Assembly: GCF_001039355.2 (NCBI RefSeq)
Contig: NW_019773813.1
Location: forward strand, 1-43,965
Source of the DNA: Lingula anatina
Taxonomy: Eukaryota; Brachiopoda; Lingulata; Lingulida; Lingulidae
DNA length: 43,965 bases
Reading direction: 5' to 3'
The position numbers and the translations under genes were made by a program. Shown in pieces: positions 34,901 through 43,965 of the stretch. Within the stretch, counting starts at the first letter, position 1. The number at the start of each line of letters is the position of its first letter. The notes beneath the pieces are model-generated. The model ran no database searches. It was not told where the DNA came from and worked only from the letters and a program-made list of their open reading frames with translations.

Positions 34901-37900
34901 ACACATAGTTGATAACCTTTCTTATGTTGCTGCTCAAGAATGGTACCAAATATTTTTTTCTTTCTTTCACTTTTAATTTATTTAGGAAGCATAGATGTTA
35001 TATTGTTTTCAAATTGCAGATAATGCAGATATGTAAATATATGCACATCAATGGAATTAAAATTAAATGGTCTTCTTACAGCTTATTAGTTCTTTAGTGC
35101 TACTGATAAAGATTTTCATCTCTTACATAAATAATTATTTATGATTTTTGTAATCTTTTTCAGTTATTCTAATATTTGTTGTTCTAATATTTTTTGAATG
35201 TTTGTAAAGGTACTCCCAGCCAGTGCCTGCAGAGTTTACCACAGCAGATGATGTGATGTTACCATGTGAATTCTGTGATGCACTTTTTCCCATAGATTTT
35301 TTGGTTCAACATCAGGTAAGAAAAGAAAAATATATATTATTTAGTTCAAATCTTTTCAATCTATTTTTGAGAAGAACTTTTTTTCTAAGTAAAAGCTCTT
35401 TAACATGAAAAAAAAGATGCAAATGCTTTTTGTGTTACAAACAATTATTTGAAACAATTCAGTTTAATAGAATTATGGTTGATTTCATGTAAATACCAGT
35501 TTTTTTCTCTAAATGCATTCTTCGGGTCCTAATATTAACATCTACATCATATGTTTTTACTTTTGATTGTGGTTTATTGTAGGCTGTGTGTCCTTCCAAT
35601 GTAACTCAAACCCCCAGGGTAATGTCCCCAGCTGTACAGCATACTAGGATACCACCAAGAATCAATAGTGTAACTGCTGAGTTAGAAACTGGAAGAGATT
35701 CTAGAAGGACACTAAGGAGGCAACAAGATCCTTCCTTTAGAATGCTAGACAGCGACACTGAATTAAAAAGCCAAAAGAATAGTAGTGAAACCACAGGTCA
35801 AAAGAATAAGGCTAAAATGACCAAAGTGGATAATAGTCAGAAGACTGTCAATAGAATAACAGGACATGCTCAAGGATTTTCACAAACTGCTTTTCCAGCC
35901 CAAAAAGTGGAAGCACGAGACAAGTGGGTAAGAGCAGAAGAACCAGTGTCTTCCATGAGACAAGATACACGCAGGAAGAACAGTGCTTCTAGAACTCAAG
36001 AAATTTTACACGATTTAGTGACACCTCCCCCCATCACATCATATGATTTATTAGGACATTTAAACCCCAAGGACAGGGGAAGTAAAGGAGTGAAGAACAC
36101 CAAGAACAGGAGCAGTTATGAAAGGCCTGGAGCTACAGCTTCCCATGACAAGAATAGGACTCCACAGAATGATAAAAGTTTAGCCTGGAGTGGCAGCCCT
36201 CACAGTGGTATGTGTGGTGTTCATTTTTGTGATTTGTATTGCAATTTTGGTTTGAATAATCATCAGCATCTTTTGTCTCAGGCAAAGGTTGTCAACAGTT
36301 ACAGTAATTACAAATTCCAGATTTAAATAGCATTCTTACATTTACTAATGTAAGACTTTACAATCTGATATGATATTGTGATGGATATTACTTCCATCTT
36401 TATTATACAAGGTGCTCAACCAAAAAACAAGCCTTCCCTTGCACAAAGAAGTGAAGATGACAGTTCAGTGAAAGCTAATGCTGGGTATCAGGCAAGCTTT
36501 GCCACTAGAGGCAGCACTGAACCACGCAGAGGGAGAAGGTCAAGGTTTGTAACCATTTGAAAGCCCATTATTGTCATCTGAAACAAAATGAAATCAACTT
36601 TCTTTTAATGGGTGAACTTTTATGGGTGGCCAAAAGAGCAAAAATTCATGTCGTTGATTTAGTTATGTTTCGTCCATTCACTGCCTTCCCATTGATTCAG
36701 TTTCAAGTTTAAACGACCCTGTCATAAATTCAGCATCAATTTTCGTCAATTCAATTATCAAACATTTCTCATCAACGGTGTATTAAAACCAATGCTGTCG
36801 CTATTTTCGTCGATCGTGTAACTATTCTCGTCGATTGTGTAACTATTCTCAGTGATCGTCTAACTGTTCTCGTCAATCCTGTAACGTCACTTCATCATTC
36901 ATCAATAAATCGCCAGAGGGCGCTGTGGTAGCACATTGGCCTATCACATGACTATCAAAATGGCAGCCAACAAAATGATTGATAGTGAAATAAGAAAATT
37001 TTCTCAACAATTTCAATTTTAATTGTTAACTAGANATATTTCATTTATGTTTTTGGTTTCTGTTTTCTTTTGCCATTGAAGCTTAAAGATCCCCTCCCCC
37101 TTACAAATATTTACAGAAATTTTAAAATTCCACTACTTATATTATGTCAGAGAAAATTGTCTGACAGGGATAGTAGAATTTAGATCCCAAAACTATTTTT
37201 CTTTAAATACTATGCTAAATTTCAATATACTATAAGCACTCTGTAGATAATGATAAATAATTGATTTCCATTTGTGCAGATGATCCAGCACTTCCCTGTG
37301 AACACTGTGGAGTAGATATACCAGCCAGCATGCTTCTTCAGCACCAGGTTAGCAGCCCATATACATATAACTGGCATACACTAACTTTTGTTTTCTTTTT
37401 ATTTTTCTGTCATCTTATTATATTTACCAGTCTCTTGAAAAATGTAAAAATACTGACATAAGTTTTACTCAAATAAAAATGTAAATATGTATTACCAATG
37501 GACTGTACAATGTTGCATTATATGTCCCCTTGAGGGAATGTCGGGAGAAAAAATATTACTCCACATATATAACAAATTACAAAAGTTGCTAATTACTTTT
37601 GGTTCTGTTAAGAAGTAGTCTCATATTAGTTAGAATATTACTTTTCAGAATAATTGTCTCCAAGACATAACGTCAGTCAATAACTCCCAAACTACAGGAA
37701 ATCGCCAAAGAAACAATCAGCAACAACATTTACCAAGCACACCATCAGCATTACCACACATAGTTGATAACCTTTCTTATGTTGCTGCTCAAGAATGGTA
37801 CCAAATATTTTTTTCTTTCTTTCACTTTTAATTTATTTAGGAAGCATAGATGTTATATTGTTTTCAAATTGCAGATAATGCAGATATGTAAATATATGCA

Positions 37901-40900
37901 CATCAATGGAATTAAAATTAAATGGTCTTCTTACAGCTTATCAGTTCTTTAGTGCTACTGATAAAGATTTTCATCTCTTACGTAAATAATTATTTATGAT
38001 TTTTGTAATCTTTTTCATTTATTCTAATATTTGTTGTTCTAATATTTTTTGAATGTTTGTAAAGGTACTCCCAGCCAGTGCCTGCAGAGTTTACCACAGC
38101 AGATGATGTGATGTTACCATGTGAATTCTGTGATGCACTTTTTCCCATAGATTTTTTGGTTCAACATCAGGTAAGAAAAGAAAAATATATATTATTTAGT
38201 TCAAATCTTTTCAATCTATTTTTGAGAAGAACTTTTTTTCTAAGTAAAAGCTCTTTAACATGAAAAAAAAGATGCAAATGCTTTTTGTGTTACAAACAAT
38301 TATTTGAAACAATTAAGTTTAATAGAATTATGGTTGATTTCATGTAAATACCAGTTTTTTTTCTCTAAATGCATTCTTTGGGTCCTAATATTAACATCTA
38401 CATCATATGTTTTTACTTTTGATTGTGGTTTATTGTAGGCTGTGTGTCCTTCCAATGTAACTCAAACCCCCAGGGTAATGTCCCCAGCTGTACAGCATAC
38501 TAGGATACCACCAAGAATCAATAGTGTAACTGCTGAGTTAGAAACTGGAAGAGATTCTAGAAGGACACTAAGGAGGCAACAAGATCCTTCCTTTAGAATG
38601 CTAGACAGCGACACCGAATTAAAAAGCCAAAAGAATAGTAGTGAAACCACAGGTCAAAAGAATAAGGCTAAAATGACCAAAGTGGATAATAGTCAGAAGA
38701 CTGTCAATAGAATAACAGGACACGCTCAAGGATTTTCACAAACTGCTTTTCCAGCCCAAAAAGTGGAAGCACGAGACAAGTGGGTAAGAGCAGAAGAACC
38801 AGTGTCTTCCACAAGACAAGATACACGCAGGAAGAACAGTGCTTCTAGAACTCAAGAAATTTTACACGATTTAGTGACACCTCCCCCCATCACATCATAT
38901 GATTTATTAGGACATTTAAACCCCAAGGACAGGGGAAGTAAAGGAGTGAAGAACACCAAGAACAGGAGCAGTTATGAAAGGCCTGGAGCTACAGCTTCCC
39001 ATGACAAGAATAGGACTCCACAGAATGATAAAAGTTTAGCCTGGAGTGGCAGCCCTCACAGTGGTATGTGTGGTGTTCATTTTTGTGATTTGTATTGCAA
39101 TTTTGGTTTGAATAATCATCAGCATCTTTTGTCTCAGGCAAACGTTGTCAACAGTTACAGTAATTACAAATTCCAGATTTAAATAGCATTCTTACATTTA
39201 CTAATGTAAGACTACAATCTGATATGATATTGTGATGGATATTACTTCCATCTTTATTATACAAGGTGCTCAACCAAAAAACAAGCCTTCCCTTGCACAA
39301 AGAAGTGAAGAAGATGACAGTTCAGTGAAAGCTAATGCTGGGTATCAGGCAAGCTTTGCCACTAGAGGCAGCACTGAACCACGCAGAGGGAGAAGGTCAA
39401 GGTTTGTAACCATTTGAAAGCCCATTATTGTCATCTGAAACAAAATGAAATCAACTTTCTTTTAATGGGTGAACTTTTATGGGCGGTCAAAAGAGCAAAA
39501 ATTCATGTTGTTGATTTAGTTATGTTTCGTCCATTCACTGCCTTCCCATTGATTCAGTTTCAAGTTTAAACGACCCTGTCATAAATTCAGCATCAATTTT
39601 CGTCAATTCAATTATCAAACATTTCTCATCAGTGGTGTATTAAAACCAATGCTGTCGCTATTTTCGTCGATCGTGTAACTATTCTCGTCGATTGTGTAAC
39701 TATTCTCGGTGATTGTCTAACTGTTCTCGTCAATCCTGTAACGTCACTTCATCATTCATCGATCAATCGCCAGAGGGCGATGTGGTAGCACATTGGCCTA
39801 TCACATGACTATCAAAATGGCAGCCAACAAAATGATTGATAGTAAAATAAGAAAATTTTCTCAACAATTTCAATTTTAATTGTTAATAATTAAAATCTAT
39901 TCGGTTGTAACAACATTTTTTACTAGTTGTTTTCAACTCTGACCATGGCTGTCTGAGTTAAAAATTACCGCGTGATTTACAGACAGAAGCACGTGTTGCT
40001 ACCGCAGCGCCCTCTGGCGATCGATCGATGAATGATGAAGTGACGTTACAGGATCGACGAGAACAGTTACGCGATCGACGAGAATAATTTGACGATCGAC
40101 GAAAATAGTGACAGCATTTGTTTTAATACACCATTGACGAGAAATGTTTGACAATTGAATTGACGAAAATTGATGCTGAATTTATGATAGGGTCGTTTAA
40201 ACTTGAAACTGAATCGCTGGGAAGGCAGTGAATCGACGAAACATAACTGAATCGACGTCATGAATTTTTGCACTTTTGGCCACCTATAAACTTTAAGTAT
40301 CTCCTGTGCATTGTACATTTGGTCAACCAGCTAGTGCATTATGTAGTTTTGAAATAAGTACTAAAGGCTGATGTGCTGAACCAAATCTTTCAATAATTCT
40401 TAAAGAAACACTTTAGAAATGTTTCATCTTCTGTCAATCATACAAATTATTGTAGGATTGCAAGAAAAAGTTAAAATGAATTTAAAAAAAAAACAAAAAC
40501 AAGAAAACACTAATTATTTCTTATAAATTAAAATGTTCCTTTCAGAAACGTTCCAGCAGCCACAATACGGTCAGACGCCTTGGATTATCTTGGACCCTCG
40601 CTCAGAGTGGAAACACAGGAAGGTGGTCCACAAGATTGGGAAGAGGGAGAGGGGAGATCTAAGGTATTTAATTTATTAGTCAAAAACTAATTATTAGTCA
40701 AAATTTTATTTAATCAGAGTACTTTATTTAAATTATATTTAGAAAAAATGTATTAAGGAAAACAAATTGGTGTTACTTGAACTGAAATAAGGTATACAAT
40801 TTTGTAAGAGGAAGTAAAAAAAATGCAATGCAGAACACAAAAAATCAATATGTGGTCATCTTATCTGTAAGTCTGATTTATTAATTTCAGATTTTAAGAA

Positions 40901-40979
40901 ATATTAATGTTCTGGATCACTGAATTTAGGACTTTTTTTCCAGAGAACCTCCAGAAGCAGGACAAAGAAAGATTTGTGA
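31961..40979 (+). CDS. TRAFD1: TRAF-type zinc finger domain-containing protein 1
   Basis: Homologue of TRAFD1 (FLN29), a negative regulator of innate immune signalling in vertebrates. Exons: 31961-32004, 32475-32667, 33113-33599, 33957-34136; then 5-9 as copy B: 37280-37347, 37649-37797, 38065-38170, 38439-39063, 39266-39401; then 40546-40663 and 40944-40979. One set of exons 5-9 gives about 713 residues (human about 582). The N-terminus has TRAF-type fingers (FCSNC, HEIHCKRNIVLCKNC, CELCGLEV, SCCFCELEF, YCGTRTEQCFKC), then an RGG-rich stretch, a UIM-like DLDHLLALHLAHDL as in the human protein, and two LPCE-C C2HC fingers (exons 5-6 and 7-8). The rest is basic, serine-rich and probably disordered. 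The role in this animal is inferred from the family only. Confidence 0.92.
34181..37034. repeat. Duplicated block with TRAFD1 exons 5-9, copy A
   Basis: Direct copy of 37036-39890, introns included. Exons here: 34425-34492, 34794-34942, 35210-35315, 35583-36207, 36412-36544. Differences from copy B are few: SSMRQ here against SSTRQ there in exon 8, and one fewer Glu codon in exon 9. Splicing exon 9 of this copy to exon 5 of copy B would join phase 2 to phase 1 and read a stop at once, so both cannot be used in series. Best read as the other allele. Confidence 0.85.
36619..36930. repeat. Foldback arm, copy A
   Basis: Counterpart of the left arm at 39475-39790, inside duplicated copy A. The contig ends shortly after it, before the inverted partner arm is reached. 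Confidence 0.7.
37035..37035. other. Single N: assembly junction
   Basis: Separates the two copies of the TRAFD1 block. Similarity on the left stops at about 37029, within a few bases of the N. Confidence 0.95.
37036..39890. repeat. Duplicated block with TRAFD1 exons 5-9, copy B
   Basis: Partner of 34181-37034, offset 2855 bases. It is continuous with the last two exons of TRAFD1. Confidence 0.85.
39475..40290. mobile_element. Large foldback element in TRAFD1 intron
   Basis: Left arm 39475-39790 and right arm 39997-40290 are inverted copies at high similarity, with a loop of about 206 bases. The left arm carries four diverged 21-base units of the type CTATTCTCGTCGATTGTGTAA (about 39658-39740); the right arm carries three. 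CpG- and GATCG-rich blocks and the CGCCAGAGGGCG block next to the loop differ strongly from the AT-rich surroundings. No coding frame. Probably a non-autonomous foldback transposon; the ends are approximate and no target duplication was identified. Confidence 0.75.
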
Positions 40980-42952
40980 AACAAAGGAATTTGTGATTTG
41001 CTAATTTAATTTTTGTGGTCAATTTATTTTAAATGATATAAATTAATTTTAAAGTATTTGTTATCTGTACCCTCTAATCACAGTGTTATTGATTATACGT
41101 GAGGAAAAAACAAATTTATATTAGATAAACTGCTGAAAAAAATCTCATTTTTTGTTCAGACCGTTCATGATGTGAAGTTCTGACCTAAAGTTACCTGCAA
41201 GTTTTGTAGATGAAGTAGGTCATAGTTATTGGAATGTGCCAGTTTGTTAAATAATGCAATTAAAAACGGCTTTTTTATCTCCCGTGAGGAGAATGTCTTG
41301 TGCAACTCAAACTTTGAGGCCAATGTAACTATAAGGTTGATTAACAAGAATGTTATGGGAGTGATTTAACTTTCCATCAGTAAATGTTTGCAGTGCAAAC
41401 TAAGGGGTTTTTCTTAACAGACTGGAGAAATAATTTAAGAAATTGTGTTTAACACAAGCACTAATTTAGTGCTTGTGTTCTTAATGTTAATAAATGTCTC
41501 ATAACATGGGACACTTCCTGAAAAGTTGTTTTTATCTGACATTCTGTTCATTCAAACAGAATTTTCAACTCCTTATGTTGATTATTAAATCATGCCCGAT
41601 TATTGCATTCAGAAATGCACTTGGCCTGGATGTGTATAAACATTGACTGACAGAGATTTAACAAATTTTGAAAGGTCCTTTATTCAGAATAAGTTAATAA
41701 CAATAACACAAGAAGAGCCCATTAAAACTTTTCTTCTTCATGTAGCATGAGGTGATGAGAGCACATCAATTCCAATATCATACTAATATTTATATCTGAT
41801 TAATTTATTAACCAATAATCTAACTTTTCTTGGAAATATAATGGGACTAAGATGGGATACACATGTGACATGAAAACAGTGCTCAAAACTGATCCACATC
41901 ATTTTCCTTAACAAAATCTACAAAAATATTCCTACCTGGTGAGGTGTATAAATAAAACTTGTGAAATGGATTCTTATCTTCATTGTTAATACAAGCTGAT
42001 ATTTATGATAATCATATAAAAATTTCCTGTTCAAGAAATAATTATCTTGCACCCTTGTCTTCCTATTTACAAAGAATATTGCACGCTCTTGAAAAAAATA
42101 ATAAAGATACAGGCAAAAATATAAATGCAAAAATTGACCTTTCCCTTTTAAAATCGGTATAAAATAAAAATTACAATTAAAAATCAGAATACAGCAATTG
42201 ACTCACATTAAGATAATTTCTCATTTATCAAAAGAGCGTCAAGACTGTTGGGTCAGTTTTCCAGAAATAACTAATGCTTACAATGACCCAACAACACTTT
42301 AGCCTTCATAACAGAAGGTCAAGGAATGTATACAGGTAATTTTAAGAGTGCTTGTTATCCATGTTATGATACATGAGAAAATATATAATTACTCTAGGAC
42401 ACTCTAAAATGTTAGAACATTTACATTACTCACTATATAGGGGCAAGCAAAAGAGATGAAATTCTGAGCTAGAACACATTAAATATCTACATCTCTATAT
42501 ATTTTCATATCACAAATCGGTTTGTGGAACACCAAATTTCAACACATTAAATGAACATAACAGTGAACTTGAGCATATGTACTGTTTGCTAGTTTTTTTT
42601 TTTTTTTTTTTCAGTCCTACTTGGGACTTGAATTTAAAGCTGGGTGTGCACAAAATAACTGACTTGACTCTGGTTTAGTACAACCCACAACTGGATCTGG
42701 CTGTGTTTTGGGACTGAAGAGACTATGAAATCTAATCTCCAGTAGACAGTTGACATTAAAGCAGACCATACACGCCTGGGTTTGGTGCCCACAATTTGTG
42801 CGCCATGTTTTGGCAGGTGTAAACTAAGCATTGTTTCTTATCTGAGTTACACAATACTGGATCCTCAAAATGTTGCATCTTCAGTACTTGGCAAATATTT
42901 AATTGAATATGCCTGACGCATATACTGGTATATATATCCTTTCAGGATTTGA
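40980..42952. other. Convergent 3' regions of TRAFD1 and TMEM134
   Basis: No coding exon supported. A TAATAAATG poly(A) signal lies near 41489 for the plus strand, next to a perfect inverted pair ACACAAGCACTAA/TTAGTGCTTGTGT (about 41453-41480). For the minus strand, TTTATT occurs near 41679 and 41805. A T-tract lies at 42595-42612. Confidence 0.5.
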
Positions 42953-43523
42953 TCACTTCAGAGTTGGTAAATTATGAAAAGAAAACCCTCTTCTTCCTTT
43001 TACTGCACAATAGATATAGACTACATGGTAGGCTGAAATTAGAAATGGAACAAAACTGTATGACAGGAAAATCAATACTAAGTGATTAAAATGCAACAAT
43101 CATGCTTTTAGTAGTAAAGTGTCTTCTATATTTGATAAAACATAACAGCACAGCAGTACTAGATTGGTGCTGTTGTTGAGGGGTCTTTGTTATGGCCACT
43201 GGCTGTTGTAATGTAAATATACCATAGACTGGCATTGTTGTATTCTTTTTCTTTACTTCTCTCTCCTTTAAACATACATGATATGCTGTATTTATACTTT
43301 CTACATGAACTTATACACCTCAACAGTCTTGGGTTTAATTAACTACAGGGTATATGTGACGTATCTTTTGCATAGCACTAGTGAAGTTCACCTGTTCCAC
43401 ATGCTCTCAATACTGAATGCTTAAAATAAATAATCTTACAGAGCTTTTCGGCCATATATAACCACTTACCTCCTGGGATGAAACAGATTCCACCAGCAAT
43501 GAAGAAAACAAAACTCTGAACGG
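42953..43523 (-). CDS. TMEM134: Transmembrane protein 134, last two exons (partial)
   Basis: Two exons, 43470-43523 and 42953-43032, joined in phase 1 with GT-AG sites, encode 43-44 residues: VQSFVFFIAGGICFIPG, then AYHVVYIYCAVKGRRGF, and the end NLPTLK before TGA (42953-42955). The PG-YHV-YIYCAVKG-RGF block is characteristic of TMEM134, a small two-helix membrane protein of the DUF872 group whose function is poorly known. The upstream exons lie beyond the right edge; none was found in 43524-43965. Confidence 0.85.
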
Positions 43524-43965
43524 CTATAAAAGACAACAACAGCCAATTCTTACTTATCAAGGCAAAGAAAACATTGAAGAAAATTTTGCTAGTATCCCAA
43601 TCTCTTACAATAAGACCAACATGAATTTTATTAAAAATACCTGCAAAGCTTTATACTGCATTTGAACATGCCCAATATATGTGAAACCCTGAAGCTAAGA
43701 AATTATGCCTGATGAAAATAGTTTTCTGATGACTGCAGTGGGAATTCTTGGCACACCTGAGTTGCCGAATACAGGCCAATCTATGTGTGTGGGCTTATTC
43801 TCCTTTATTAGTCTCTCAGCAAAATCAGTAAATTACCAATCTGTTATAGATCCATTTCTCTCTCAACAAAGGTTAAAGAGCACTGATTTCTTTAAAGTTA
43901 ACAACTTCTTCCAGATAACTGAGATTTGAACACAATAAAAAAATAAAGACAATCTCTATTCATTT
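43524..43965. other. Probable TMEM134 intron
   Basis: Upstream (on the minus strand) of the penultimate TMEM134 exon, with a pyrimidine-rich acceptor tract next to it. The plus-strand open frame from 43705 has no recognisable protein. Confidence 0.45.

Noticed and set aside
34181-39890. Real tandem exon duplication producing a longer TRAFD1
   Set aside because: Exon phases are incompatible, introns are equally identical, and the copies meet at a single N.
42634-42831. Minus-strand 65-residue frame downstream of TMEM134
   Set aside because: Not recognisable and lies in the probable TMEM134 3' UTR.

Overview
This is eukaryotic nuclear DNA from an animal, very probably an AT-rich invertebrate genome. 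The evidence is short exons of 36-625 bases with GT-AG introns, long AT-rich intergenic and UTR stretches, small transposon-like hairpins, and protein families that are metazoan in content. The lineage is not fixed by anything I can read; a marine invertebrate such as a mollusc is only a guess. I annotated by joining exons by eye: each junction below keeps the reading frame, and gene identity comes from resemblance to vertebrate family members as I remember them.

Layout. (1) 484-7512, plus strand: the last 20 coding exons of WDR3 (UTP12-like, ribosome biogenesis); its N-terminal part lies upstream of the window. (2) 9350-15500, plus strand: MGST3 (microsomal glutathione S-transferase 3), with four constant coding exons followed by three complete alternative last coding exons and one decayed one. 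(3) 19283-29517, minus strand: NAA25, the auxiliary subunit of the NatB N-terminal acetyltransferase, 28 coding exons, with a second copy of its last six exons at 16219-18327. (4) 30862-31545, minus strand: TIMM10, a small mitochondrial intermembrane-space chaperone with two exons and a GC-AG intron. (5) 31961-40979, plus strand, divergent from TIMM10: TRAFD1, a TRAF-type zinc-finger protein, with exons 5-9 present twice. (6) 42953-43523, minus strand: the last two exons of TMEM134, which runs off the right edge.

Two regions (about 15.77-21.86 kb and 34.18-39.89 kb) are near-identical direct duplications, introns included, each joined at a single N (18832 and 37035). One N abuts a GA microsatellite, the other the centre of a long inverted repeat. 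Both are best explained as unmerged allelic contigs, not real duplications; for TRAFD1 the exon phases also forbid reading through both copies.

The most interesting biology is the MGST3 alternative C-terminus cassette, the TRAFD1 zinc fingers split by introns at the same codon, and the NAA25-TRAFD1 linkage, which also exists in the human genome (12q24). The genes are otherwise housekeeping genes with no common pathway. No rRNA, tRNA or CRISPR array was seen.
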